Origin: Paenibacillus sp. H1-7
GTDB taxonomy: Bacteria > Bacillota > Bacilli > Paenibacillales > NBRC-103111
DNA: 64,000 nt
Reading direction: 5' to 3'
Assembly (NCBI RefSeq): GCF_022354825.1
Contig: NZ_CP031168.1
Coordinates: forward strand, 3,349,501 to 3,413,500
Below the pieces are notes generated by a model. That model ran no database searches and was not told the DNA's origin. It saw only the letters and a list, made by a program, of their open reading frames with translations. The position numbers were made by a program, and so were the translations under genes. Positions 49,753-58,424 of this stretch are shown here, in pieces. The first letter of the stretch is position 1. The number at the start of each line of letters is the position of its first letter.

Positions 49753-50643
49753 ATGAAGCGAGAATCCATACAACTTGAATCGATGTTACCTGCGATACAA
49801 TCGCAAGATGTGGTTTACAGCTATCCGGGAACGAGTGTGCATGCGCTTCGGCAGCTGAATATAGCCATACCAACGGGGAAGAAAACCGCGATCTGCGGGC
49901 ATAACGGATCGGGAAAATCGACGCTCTTCCTGCAAGCTATCGGCATTCATCGTCCGGATGAAGGAACGATGCTCCGGCGGGGCGAACCTTTGTCCTATGA
50001 CCGCCATTCGTTAAAAACGTTGCGGCAGCAGGTAGGACTCGTATTCCAGGATCCGGAGCAGCAGCTGATCCTTACTACGCCGCGTGAAGATATCTCTTAC
50101 GGCTTGCGCAATGCCGGAGTGCCCGAGCAGCAATTGCAGGAACGAACCGCACAGATGCTCATGACGATGGGGCTGGAGGAGCTGGCCGATACTCCTATTC
50201 ATCATCTGAGTCTCGGGCAGAAGAAACGGGTGGCGCTCGCAGGGGTACTGGTGCTAGAACCAGAGGTCGTGCTGCTTGACGAGCCGACAGCTTACTTGGA
50301 CCGGCGCTCGGAGCAGCAGCTCATTCGGGAGCTGGATCGAATCCACGGGCAAGGGATCACGGTTGTTATGGCTACGCATGATATGAACTTGGCCTATGCA
50401 TGGGCGGATTGGATCCTTGTTATGGATCGGGGGCAGTGTGTGAAGGAAGGCACACCCTATGAAGTATTCAACGATGAGGGACAGCTTCAAGCAATGGGCC
50501 TGGAAATGCCGATCGTTCTTGATATATGGAATTCATTGCCGGAGAGGCTTCGTAGGGACTGTACGCCTCCAAGAGACGTAAACGCTCTGAAGCAGTGGCT
50601 GCAAGAGACCGATGAACTGGCGATACATCATCATGGAGTGTAG
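49753..50643 (+). CDS. cbiO: Cobalt ECF transporter ATPase CbiO
   Basis: The 296-residue ATPase has Walker A GHNGSGKST, the Q-loop GLVFQDPEQQL, the ECF-type signature LSLGQKKRVA, Walker B VVLLDEPTA and the switch histidine in ATHDM. It drives the CbiMNQ complex. The start lies 10 bases past the cbiQ stop, after GGTGAAGGGG. It is the last gene of the operon and is followed by a terminator. Confidence 0.95.
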   Translation: MKRESIQLESMLPAIQSQDVVYSYPGTSVHALRQLNIAIPTGKKTAICGHNGSGKSTLFLQAIGIHRPDEGTMLRRGEPLSYDRHSLKTLRQQVGLVFQDPEQQLILTTPREDISYGLRNAGVPEQQLQERTAQMLMTMGLEELADTPIHHLSLGQKKRVALAGVLVLEPEVVLLDEPTAYLDRRSEQQLIRELDRIHGQGITVVMATHDMNLAYAWADWILVMDRGQCVKEGTPYEVFNDEGQLQAMGLEMPIVLDIWNSLPERLRRDCTPPRDVNALKQWLQETDELAIHHHGV

Positions 50644-50656
50644 GGAAGCAAATAGA

Positions 50657-50695
50657 AAAATCCCCGTTTAACCTAGCAGGTTGTACGGGGATTTT
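50657..50695. terminator. Bidirectional intrinsic terminator
   Basis: AAAATCCCCGT and ACGGGGATTTT pair perfectly, with a small inner AACC/GGTT stem. It ends both cbiO and the convergent GH18 gene. Confidence 0.9.
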
Positions 50696-50708
50696 GCGGT
50701 TTCTTAGC

Positions 50709-52640
50709 TTATTTTTCCTGAATCATCATCTTCCATAAATCGGCTGAATCGTAGCCTAATCTCCAAGCGGCCACGCCAGCCAAATTGTACTTCTTGGCTA
50801 TATCAAGACGCGCCTTCACCGTGCTCTCATCCTCGAGCCAGAAGATATAGTTGTACCCGTCCTGACTGTATTCCACACGGTATTGATTGAAGTTGGCGTC
50901 CCATGTCTTGGTTGCGTTCTTACTCGCAATTAGCGCAGGCAAATCCTTCATCAGGAGCGCCCGGTTGCTCACGAGATTGCCGGAGCCGTCTATCTGCCAT
51001 TCGCGGACATAGAACGGAATGCCGATGATCAATTTGTCTCGCGAAATGCCGTAGGAGAGGAACTCCTTCACGCCTTCCTCAACCCACTGCAGTCCCGCTA
51101 CGGAGCCGGCTTCCGTACTTCCTTTCCAATGCTGATCGTAGGTCATTGTAATAATGTAGTCGACGATATTGCCGAGCTTTTCATGGTCATAGGCGGTTTG
51201 CGCATTCCATTTGACGCTGCCTCGCGGCAGATCGATGGAGATCAGCAGCCCTTTGTCGTGCGCTGCTTTCGTCAAATTCGTAATAAATGCAGTATAGGCT
51301 GCACGGTCTTTGCCGGCCAAGCTCTCGAAGTCCATGTTCAGCCCGTCGACGCCGAGCGCAGCGCCTTTTGCAACGAGCGCTTCAATGAATTTGGTCTGTG
51401 CTTCGGCGTTCGACAGAAAGGCGGAGGTCAATGCCGCATCGAACTGATTGTTTACCAGCGGCTGTACCGAATAGCCTTGCTGCTTCAGCCAAGCTACCGT
51501 ATCCTTATTCGAAGTATCCGTCAAAGCGCCGCTCGCATCCGCCAAAGTAAAATACGTAGGCGATACGACATCCAGACCTGCTGTATTGTTCACTTGTGAG
51601 CGGATCGTATCGTTGCTGGAGCTTCCGTTCCAGCCCCAAAATTGCAGCTTGCTGAAATTGTCCCACAGAATGCTGTTCCCGCCCAAAGGACGAATCGATG
51701 CGTTACTGTAGCCCATTGCATAATTCAGGGCATTCGGGATGGTAGAGAAGTCGGAGATCCAGCTGTCGTTCTGATACACCTGATAATAAGGATAATTAGT
51801 CCATAGGGATAACGATTTGCCGCCGTTCGGGCTCTCGTTATAAATAGCTGTATGATCGAACTGCTTGGCATAAGCGATCGCTTCATCCACATGAAGGAAG
51901 GAGTCCAAAGGCTTGTTGTATTGATAGACCCGGTAAGACTTCACGTTCGAGAAGACGACCTCATTGCTTTTCTCGGTGCTTTTGACCGTAGAATTGCCCC
52001 ATTTGAGAGATTCGTTGACAGCATCCTCAAGGTAAGCGAATGACCAGCTGTCGCTCGTAAACGTTCCTTGGTATACCTGATACGTGTTGTTCCCGGAAGC
52101 CCTCAGCTCGGCCTTGGTCCCTGCCGGAATGTTATCCCACACCCATTGATGGGTGTTAAGATCGATGATGTGGGCGTTGCCCCATTTGGCCGCTTCAGCC
52201 TTGGCTTCATTTAGAGTAGCGAAATCCCAAGAAGGAAGCGTTGCGTCACCCTGGTATACTCGATAATTCGGATAATTGTCCCATACCCAGCCGTCTGACT
52301 GAAGATCCCGAATGCTGGCATGGCCCCACCGGCTTGCTTCGCGGATAGCTTGATCCAGCGTTGCGAATTCCCATGCGGAGCTGCTGTAGCCGTTCTGGTA
52401 TACCTTATACCGTGGATAATTGTTCCACAGCCATTTGCGCGTGGCGATTTCCTCGACATGACTGCTAGCAAACTGTTTGGCGTAATTTTCCGCCGATTTG
52501 TAATCCGACGTTTCCAGCAAAATATGATTATCTTGATAGACGCGGTATTTGGACGTTTTGTCCGCGGCCAGAGCCGAACCGCCGGAAGAGAGGAGCAGCG
52601 TCATGATGGATACTATCATTACGGTTTTGCGATTCAACAT
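50709..52640 (-). CDS. Secreted GH18 hydrolase with six N-terminal repeats
   Basis: The 643 residues start with a Sec signal (1-26). Six repeats of about 48 residues follow (about 31-76, 77-124, 125-185, 186-234, 235-284, 285-330); each starts with YxVYQ, has an A-xx-A-xx-W/F helix, and most end WDNYP-like. A GH18 barrel fills about 332-640, with the catalytic motif VDGLNMDFES and acid E439. The variant DGxNxDxE is typical of the YaaH/SleL peptidoglycan-type GH18 group rather than standard chitinases. It may act on spore cortex or cell wall, with the repeats binding glycan. It stands alone. Confidence 0.88.
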   Translation of the reverse strand: MLNRKTVMIVSIMTLLLSSGGSALAADKTSKYRVYQDNHILLETSDYKSAENYAKQFASSHVEEIATRKWLWNNYPRYKVYQNGYSSSAWEFATLDQAIREASRWGHASIRDLQSDGWVWDNYPNYRVYQGDATLPSWDFATLNEAKAEAAKWGNAHIIDLNTHQWVWDNIPAGTKAELRASGNNTYQVYQGTFTSDSWSFAYLEDAVNESLKWGNSTVKSTEKSNEVVFSNVKSYRVYQYNKPLDSFLHVDEAIAYAKQFDHTAIYNESPNGGKSLSLWTNYPYYQVYQNDSWISDFSTIPNALNYAMGYSNASIRPLGGNSILWDNFSKLQFWGWNGSSSNDTIRSQVNNTAGLDVVSPTYFTLADASGALTDTSNKDTVAWLKQQGYSVQPLVNNQFDAALTSAFLSNAEAQTKFIEALVAKGAALGVDGLNMDFESLAGKDRAAYTAFITNLTKAAHDKGLLISIDLPRGSVKWNAQTAYDHEKLGNIVDYIITMTYDQHWKGSTEAGSVAGLQWVEEGVKEFLSYGISRDKLIIGIPFYVREWQIDGSGNLVSNRALLMKDLPALIASKNATKTWDANFNQYRVEYSQDGYNYIFWLEDESTVKARLDIAKKYNLAGVAAWRLGYDSADLWKMMIQEK

Positions 52641-52775
52641 GCATCAGCCTCTTTCTACTAAATCTATCCTATTAAACGCAAAAAAAACAATATAGTTGCG
52701 AAGGAAAATAGTAGAAAATAGACTTAAGCTTTTAAAAGAACAAGAGAATGTACGATATCAGGGTGATTTCATAGG

Positions 52776-52817
52776 AAAAACCCCCTGGAGTGCGGATTTT
52801 TCCGACTTCAGGGGGCT
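52776..52817 (-). terminator. Intrinsic terminator of the DUF2653 gene
   Basis: CCCCCTG and CAGGGGG arms with an inner GGA/TCC stem are followed by TTTTTCC on the minus strand. Confidence 0.88.
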
Positions 52818-52825
52818 TTACTTTA

Positions 52826-53101
52826 TTAGGCGATATCCGCAACGATTTCATCTTCCAGCTTCAGGTGGATCTGGTCGCGGAACACCCGGATATTCATTTG
52901 TGTCAGCAAATATCGCTCGATGGCTTCCAGCATATTCGCTGCGATGATGATCTGGCTGCGGCCTTCGGCATGAACCTCTGCGGAGAAGCCGTAGTCTTCG
53001 TCCCACATCAGCTCCACTTCGACTTGACTCGGATGAAGCTGCTTGCGTTCGCCCATGTGCAGGCAAATCGCGTTAATAATGTCCTGCTCGGTTAATCTCA
53101 T
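52826..53101 (-). CDS. DUF2653 (YxcD-like) protein
   Basis: The 91-residue protein begins MRLTEQDIINAICLHMGERK and contains VELMWDEDYGFSAEVHAEGR, the DUF2653 pattern of Bacillus YxcD. It is small, acidic and cytoplasmic, and has no known function. It lies 24 bases downstream of the membrane protein gene on the same strand and ends at a terminator, so the pair is one unit. Confidence 0.85.
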   Translation of the reverse strand: MRLTEQDIINAICLHMGERKQLHPSQVEVELMWDEDYGFSAEVHAEGRSQIIIAANMLEAIERYLLTQMNIRVFRDQIHLKLEDEIVADIA

Positions 53102-53125
53102 CTCTTAATTCCCTCTGTATCTTCA

Positions 53126-53566
53126 TTAGAATCGTTTCGGCTCTTCCTTGAACTTGCGCTTCTCTCTGAAATAGTGAACGAGTCTGATGACCAGGACTAC
53201 TACGGCAAAGATCGCCATCATGTTAATCAGGAAGCCCAGGATGTTGCCGAGCATGCCCAAGTTGCCGAACAAGCCGCCGAACAGCATACCTGCGATACCG
53301 CCGATCAGCAAGCCCTTCATCAAACCGCCGCTAAAAAATCCCGGCTTCGTTGCCGTAGTCGGATTCGTTGCGCCAGGCGTCTTGGTCGCTGCAGCAGGAT
53401 CCGCTTTATTGACACCGCTGTTAGGAGTCTGAGTGGTATTGCTGCTAGGATTGAAGCTTTTCTTCGACGACTTGTAGCCTTTCGCATCAGCAACGCCGGC
53501 ACCGGTGGCACTGAAAGAGAAGGCGATGACAAAAGCCATCATGATGATAGATAATCGTTTCAACAT
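53126..53566 (-). CDS. Glycine-rich membrane protein (Tim44-like N-terminal type)
   Basis: ATG at 53566 follows TTGGAGGG at 7 bases, giving 146 residues. A signal or first membrane segment (about 1-28) is followed by a Ser/Thr/Pro-rich linker (about 30-72), then FFSGGLMKGLLIGGIAGMLF and GGLFGNLGMLGNILGFL, a glycine-rich membrane stretch, and a basic tail (HYFREKRKFKEEPKRF). This arrangement recalls bacterial proteins labelled Tim44-like, but the C-terminal Tim44 domain is missing. Role unknown. Confidence 0.7.
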   Translation of the reverse strand: MLKRLSIIMMAFVIAFSFSATGAGVADAKGYKSSKKSFNPSSNTTQTPNSGVNKADPAAATKTPGATNPTTATKPGFFSGGLMKGLLIGGIAGMLFGGLFGNLGMLGNILGFLINMMAIFAVVVLVIRLVHYFREKRKFKEEPKRF

Positions 53567-53720
53567 TGTCTTGACCCTCCAAGTCATAATAAAATATAGC
53601 GATGCTAAAAGTTACTACGAATAACTTAGACAAAGGTTTCAGTTTTTATCCCTTCTTGATACAATAGATACAAAGAAAATTGAAAATCAAATTATGTATC
53701 TAATAGAGGCGGTTACTTTC

Positions 53721-54257
53721 ATGTCAGCATACCCTCAGGCTTATATTGATTATTTGGTTTATTTTCACGCGGAGCGGGATTATTTCGAATGCCACGAGGT
53801 GATGGAGGAATATTGGAAGGAGCATCCCGGCGATCCTCTGGCTTCGAATTATGTAGGATTGATTCAGATCGCGGTTGCGCTGTATCACCATCGGAGAAAT
53901 AATCGTACGGGCGCCAAGAAGATGCTGGCGAGCTCCTTGAACAATTTGACAGACACCGGTATGAACTCTCTCGGTATTCATTCGGAAGAGCTGCGCACTA
54001 GGATCGCGGCCCGTTTAGAGCAGCTGTCGCAGCCTGACAGCGTATACGAGGACATGAACCTGCCATTGTCCGATCCGCGATTGGCAGCGGCCTGCATGGC
54101 TGAATGCGCCCAAAAAGGCAAGACGTGGCTGGGCCCGATCGATACGAGCGACACGTTTCTGATTCATAAGCACCGGCTGCGAGACCGCAGCTCGGTATTG
54201 CACGAGCGGGAGCAGAGCCGGCTCCGCAAAGCTGAGCAGCGGGGGATGGAGCCATGA
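53721..54257 (+). CDS. DUF309 (YpuF-like) protein
   Basis: ATG at 53721 follows GAGGCGG, giving 178 residues. YFHAERDYFECHEVMEEYWK is the DUF309 signature. The domain takes the first 110 residues or so; the C-terminal 60 residues are charged. The response-regulator gene overlaps its stop by ATGA, indicating translational coupling. No biochemical role is established; link to the two-component system is by position. Confidence 0.87.
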   Translation: MSAYPQAYIDYLVYFHAERDYFECHEVMEEYWKEHPGDPLASNYVGLIQIAVALYHHRRNNRTGAKKMLASSLNNLTDTGMNSLGIHSEELRTRIAARLEQLSQPDSVYEDMNLPLSDPRLAAACMAECAQKGKTWLGPIDTSDTFLIHKHRLRDRSSVLHEREQSRLRKAEQRGMEP

Positions 54258-54997
54258 CAAGCGCTGCGAAGCTGGGGAAAGTGGTCGTCGTCGACGATGA
54301 GCCGAACATTGTGGAAGTGATCCGGCTGTATCTCGAGCATGCGGGATATGAGCCTTTTATCGTGTATAGAGGCAACGAAGTGATGGACATGATCCGGAAC
54401 GAAGCTCCGGACCTTGTGCTGCTCGACGTGATGCTGCCCGATTGCTCCGGCTTTGAGCTGTGCAGCGCTATTCGCAGCGAGAGCGGGCCGATATCCCAGA
54501 CTCCGATCATCTTCCTGACAGCGAAAGGCGAGTCGATAGACAAGCTGCGCGCCTTCAATCTGGGCGTGGACGATTATATCGTCAAGCCGTTCGATCCTAA
54601 TGAGCTAATAGCGAGGATTAAGGCCGTTCTGCGCCGAACGAGCCAGCAGCAGAGCCTGCCCGCCGCCGCGGCTGCAGTGAAGACGGTCAAGAGCATTCTC
54701 CGCATCGGCTCCCTTATGATCGACCCTGAGCAATACAGAGTTGCGATTCAGGGAGAACGGATCGATCTGACGCCCAAAGAGGTGGAGCTGCTGCATTTTT
54801 TGGCTTCCAATCCTGGACGGGTATACTCCCGGGAGGACCTGCTCGGCTATGTGTGGAACTTTGACTTTAGCGGTGGAACCCGAACGGTGGACGCACACGT
54901 GAAAAATTTGCGGAAAAAGCTGGGGGCCAATACCGAATGGGCGATCCAGACGCTATGGGGCATAGGGTATTTCTTCGAGGTATCCCGGCATGCTTAA
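54254..54997 (+). CDS. OmpR/PhoB-type response regulator
   Basis: The 247-residue protein has a receiver domain (VVVDDEPNIVEVIRLYLEHA; phospho-acceptor in DLVLLDVMLPD; switch lysine in DYIVKPFDPNE), an Ala/Gln-rich linker, and a winged-helix domain with IDLTPKEVELLHFLASNPGR and TVDAHVKNLRKKL. It overlaps both the DUF309 gene and the kinase gene, so the three are co-translated. Confidence 0.94.
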   Translation: MTSAAKLGKVVVVDDEPNIVEVIRLYLEHAGYEPFIVYRGNEVMDMIRNEAPDLVLLDVMLPDCSGFELCSAIRSESGPISQTPIIFLTAKGESIDKLRAFNLGVDDYIVKPFDPNELIARIKAVLRRTSQQQSLPAAAAAVKTVKSILRIGSLMIDPEQYRVAIQGERIDLTPKEVELLHFLASNPGRVYSREDLLGYVWNFDFSGGTRTVDAHVKNLRKKLGANTEWAIQTLWGIGYFFEVSRHA

Positions 54998-56429
54998 GCG
55001 GTGGTACACCAGCTTTTATTTGAAGATCTTTTTATCCTTCTTGGCGACATGTATTTTGTTTTTCCTCGGACTCGCCTTGTTTTGGAACAACTATTTTACA
55101 GATCTATTTTATAAGGATAAAAAAGAGCTGCTCTCCTCCCGTCTGGTAGAGGTAGCCAAGCTGCTGCCGTCCGTTCAGGAAGGAACCATATCGACAAGAG
55201 AGCTGCGTTTCGGGATCCGTATCATAGCAAGAGGCATTAACGGGCAAATTTGGCTTATTGATGCCAAAGGCAACGTGCTGAACGGCTCCTCCGAGCGGGA
55301 AGGCACCGTGATTCCGAACGCGATGGACGAGCTGTTCATCGACGGTCTCAAGGGGCAGACAGGCTTCGTTGTCGGCGAATACAAGTTTGAAGACAGGCCG
55401 CGGGAAGGTCTGCTCACGTACTATGCCCCCGCCCAAATGAACGGGCAGCCGATCGTTATTTTCTTGAACGTGCCTGTACTCGAAGTGAGTCAAGCGTTGG
55501 CTGCCGTTCGATGGAATATTATCGTCCCGCTGCTGTTCTCGCTCCTTGCGGTCGCCATTATTCTATTTATTCTGTCCCGAAAGCTCGCAGGGCCTCTGCA
55601 GCAAATGAGCAGGGCGGCGCTGGAAGTGGCCGGAGGGGATTTCACGACACGGGTGCCGGTGAAATCGGAGGATGAGGTCGGAGAGCTGGCCAAAAGCTTC
55701 AATTTTATGATTGACCAATTGGTGCAGTGGGAGGATGCGCGCCAGGACTTTTTGGCTAACGTATCCCACGAGCTCCGCTCGCCGTTAACGACGCTGAGAG
55801 GCTTCATTATTGCGATGAATGATAAGGTCATTCCCGAGGACAAGTATGAGCATTATTTGAAAATATGCGATTATGAAGTGCAGCGGCTGCAGCGTCTTGT
55901 GAATGATCTGCTTGATCTGGCCCGCATCCAGAACGGCGCCGACGCATTCAAGTTCGATCCCGTGCCGCTCAAGGAGCTGCTCGAGCAAGTGCTGGCGTTA
56001 ATGAAATCGCCAATTCATGAAAAAGGTCTGGCGCTGCGAGAGAAGCTGCCGGATGACGATGAAACGATCGCCGCCGACCTGGATACGGACCGGTTCATTC
56101 AAATCATGCAAAATTTAATCTATAACGCCATCCAGTTCACGCCGTCCGGAGGGACAATCACTATAGGACTTCACCAAGACGGTGACCAGGCTGTAATCTC
56201 CGTAAGCGACACGGGGATTGGCATGGAGCAGGAGCAGCTGCAGCGGATATGGGACCGCTTTTACAAGGTGGAGCATTCGCGGAATCATACTGCCGGCGGG
56301 ACGGGGCTTGGTCTTACCATTGTGAAGCATCTGGTTAACGGGATGAAAGGTACGATATCGGTAACAAGCGAGCCCGGCAAAGGAACTCAGTTTGTACTCA
56401 CGTTTCCTCTCCGATTGCCTGAGGAATGA
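54990..56429 (+). CDS. PhoR/WalK-like sensor histidine kinase
   Basis: The start overlaps the regulator by 8 bases. The 479 residues have membrane segments at about 11-31 and 175-197, an outer sensor domain (32-174), HAMP (about 198-250), HisKA with H260 in LANVSHELRSP, and an ATPase domain ending with GGTGLGLTIVKHL and GKGTQFVLTFPL. It phosphorylates the adjacent regulator. The stimulus is unknown; envelope conditions are usual for this class. Confidence 0.94.
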   Translation: MLKRWYTSFYLKIFLSFLATCILFFLGLALFWNNYFTDLFYKDKKELLSSRLVEVAKLLPSVQEGTISTRELRFGIRIIARGINGQIWLIDAKGNVLNGSSEREGTVIPNAMDELFIDGLKGQTGFVVGEYKFEDRPREGLLTYYAPAQMNGQPIVIFLNVPVLEVSQALAAVRWNIIVPLLFSLLAVAIILFILSRKLAGPLQQMSRAALEVAGGDFTTRVPVKSEDEVGELAKSFNFMIDQLVQWEDARQDFLANVSHELRSPLTTLRGFIIAMNDKVIPEDKYEHYLKICDYEVQRLQRLVNDLLDLARIQNGADAFKFDPVPLKELLEQVLALMKSPIHEKGLALREKLPDDDETIAADLDTDRFIQIMQNLIYNAIQFTPSGGTITIGLHQDGDQAVISVSDTGIGMEQEQLQRIWDRFYKVEHSRNHTAGGTGLGLTIVKHLVNGMKGTISVTSEPGKGTQFVLTFPLRLPEE

Positions 56430-56559
56430 TTTTACACTTTTTTTACAAAAGACTCATCAATGGTTCAAAGTTTAGAAGTATTCTGTCACTATACGAATAG
56501 AGACGGAGTGCTTCTTCTCTTTTTCGGGAAGCGGCTTATGACGCAGGGGAGGTTGGCTT

Positions 56560-57177
56560 GTGAGACGCGGATTGCCGATAGCATGTGGTACTATTACAAT
56601 CGCATCAAGTCTTTTGCTTGGCGGGTGCAATACGTTGAAGACCGTTCCTCCACAGCCTGTGCCACCGGCGGCAGCGCCAGCGCCAGCGGAAGATGAAATC
56701 CAGAGGGAGACGGAGCGGGATATGGTGATCCTGTTTCAAGGCCTGATACAGCTGGACAAGCAGCAGGCTCTCGTCATAACCAAGACGCAGGCGGAAGCTA
56801 TGCTGCCTGTTGTAAAGCGCAATAGCAGCAAAGGTGAGCTGACTGCGGGGGACCAGCAGCGAATCATTGCCATGCTGACCACGGAGCAAAAGAAGTTCGT
56901 CATCGAGTATCGAGATCGTATACTAACCCGGATGCGTGTTATGATGGAGAAGAAGGAGCCGGAAGGTCTTACCGCTGAGGAGCGGGAGAGGATGGTTCAA
57001 GAGTTTCAAAAAAAACGGCGTCTCGAGCATGAGGCAGGAGATCCGGATATGGTGCCTAGGGATGCGCCGGAATCGGGTCCGACCCTGGTTCCCAATGCGG
57101 ATCAAAGACGCGCCAACAATGTGGAACAAAGGCTGATCCGCCTTCTCGAAGGGAAGCTTGCCGTTCCGCCGGAGTAA
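56560..57177 (+). CDS. Predicted lipoprotein of unknown function
   Basis: GTG start follows GGGGAGG at 7 bases. The 205-residue protein has a lipobox LLGGC at residues 19-23, a Pro/Ala linker, then a charged helical region (about 45-150) with RETERDMVILFQGLIQLDKQ and REMMEKKEPE-like stretches, and an unstructured Pro-rich tail. No family recognised. It follows the kinase gene on the same strand after 130 bases, so an envelope role is plausible but unproven. Confidence 0.7.
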   Translation: MRRGLPIACGTITIASSLLLGGCNTLKTVPPQPVPPAAAPAPAEDEIQRETERDMVILFQGLIQLDKQQALVITKTQAEAMLPVVKRNSSKGELTAGDQQRIIAMLTTEQKKFVIEYRDRILTRMRVMMEKKEPEGLTAEERERMVQEFQKKRRLEHEAGDPDMVPRDAPESGPTLVPNADQRRANNVEQRLIRLLEGKLAVPPE

Positions 57178-57328
57178 GAAACTAGCAAGAGTTTGTACTA
57201 AATAGTGTTGAAAAAAAATGAAAAAAAAGATAAAGTTGCTCTAGCGGGTTATGTTGATAGTACATAGCTGCATAGAGCCTTTTTGATACAGATTCAAAAA
57301 GAGAGAGCATCGAAGGGTGGAGATTGCC

Positions 57329-57883
57329 ATGAGCAAATTACTAAACGATATTTTGGAGTACAACCGTCATTTTGTCGAAGAAAAGAAATACGAGCCGTAC
57401 TTGACCTCGAAATTTCCGGATAAAAAGTTCGTTATTTTATCCTGCATGGATACCCGGTTGATCGAGCTGCTGCCAGCCAGCATGAACATCAAGAACGGTG
57501 ACGTCAAAATTATTAAAGCTGCGGGCGGCGTCGTTTCGACACCTTTCGGGGGCATTATGCGAAGCATCATCGTAGCCATTTATGAATTGGGTGCGGACGA
57601 GGTATTCGTTATTGGACACCACGATTGCGGGATGAGCCACCTGAATCCGGAGAAGACGAAGCAGAAGTTCATTGAGCGCGGCATTAAGGAAGAAACGATT
57701 AAGACACTTGAATATTCGGGGCTTCATATCGAAAGATGGTTAAGAGGCTTTGACGATGTGGCGGAGAGCGTGAAAAACAGCGTCAACGTCATTAAAAACC
57801 ATCCGCTGGTTCCGGACATTCCGGTACACGGCTTGATCATTGACCCTGCTACCGGCAAGCTGGATGTAGTATCGGCCGATTGA
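57329..57883 (+). CDS. Beta-class carbonic anhydrase
   Basis: ATG at 57329 follows AAGGGTGGAG, giving 184 residues. Zinc ligands are visible: the cysteine in ILSCMDTRL, then the histidine and cysteine in VIGHHDCGMSH; the D-R pair of the active site is in CMDTR. It interconverts CO2 and bicarbonate. It resembles Bacillus YtiB. The gene stands alone. Confidence 0.92.
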   Translation: MSKLLNDILEYNRHFVEEKKYEPYLTSKFPDKKFVILSCMDTRLIELLPASMNIKNGDVKIIKAAGGVVSTPFGGIMRSIIVAIYELGADEVFVIGHHDCGMSHLNPEKTKQKFIERGIKEETIKTLEYSGLHIERWLRGFDDVAESVKNSVNVIKNHPLVPDIPVHGLIIDPATGKLDVVSAD

Positions 57884-57904
57884 TTCACGAGTAATACGGC
57901 AGCT

Positions 57905-57946
57905 CGACCAGCCTCGGCATCCGGTATTTGCCGGGGAGACTGGTCG
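57905..57946. terminator. Hairpin between carbonic anhydrase and IscA-like gene
   Basis: CGACCAG (57905-57911) and CTGGTCG (57940-57946) enclose an inner GGCA/TGCC stem. There is no T-run, so intrinsic termination is uncertain. It separates convergent genes. Confidence 0.5.
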
Positions 57947-57970
57947 TGCAGGCTGCCGGCTGTTCCAAGA

Positions 57971-58294
57971 TTATCCTCGTTTATCGACTAACCTCATATT
58001 GGCATTATAGATTTGTCCGCTGCTCTTCAGTACGTACCCGCTGCCGCTCCGGTAGTCCAGCGTCATCCGATCCTCGAAAAAAATCTCGTCCTTCTTATCG
58101 TACAATAATGAGAACGGCTCTCCTGAAGCGCGTAAATCGCGTTCTCCAGCGCCGCTTACAATCCACAATGTCGGCACTCCGCTAACCGAGCATCCGCACC
58201 CCTCCGAATCAAAGGCAAGCTTCAACTCCTCATTCCCGTTCAACGTTTGCTTATGCAGCTGTTCTGTCGCTTGTTCTGTAAATGTAATATGCAT
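57971..58294 (-). CDS. IscA/HesB-like iron-sulfur biogenesis family protein (YqkB-like)
   Basis: ATG at 58294 follows AAAGGAGAGG, giving 107 residues. ITFTEQATEQLHKQTLNGNE, LKLAFDSEGCGCSVSGVPTL and the C-terminal DYRSGSGYVLKSSGQIYNAN match the HesB-like fold. A CGC pair is present, but the C-terminal CxC of true A-type carriers is missing, as in Bacillus YqkB/YneR-type proteins. It may bind iron or act as a non-canonical member. Confidence 0.8.
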   Translation of the reverse strand: MHITFTEQATEQLHKQTLNGNEELKLAFDSEGCGCSVSGVPTLWIVSGAGERDLRASGEPFSLLYDKKDEIFFEDRMTLDYRSGSGYVLKSSGQIYNANMRLVDKRG

Positions 58295-58424
58295 GGATGT
58301 CCTCTCCTTTGTCTCTCTGTTATGCACTCCTCATCATACCACACAATAATTTTCAAATGTCATTTGATTCTCTATTCCGGACGAAGTATGATTTAAGTAA
58401 TTCGCCTGGAAAGGGGTGCCATTC

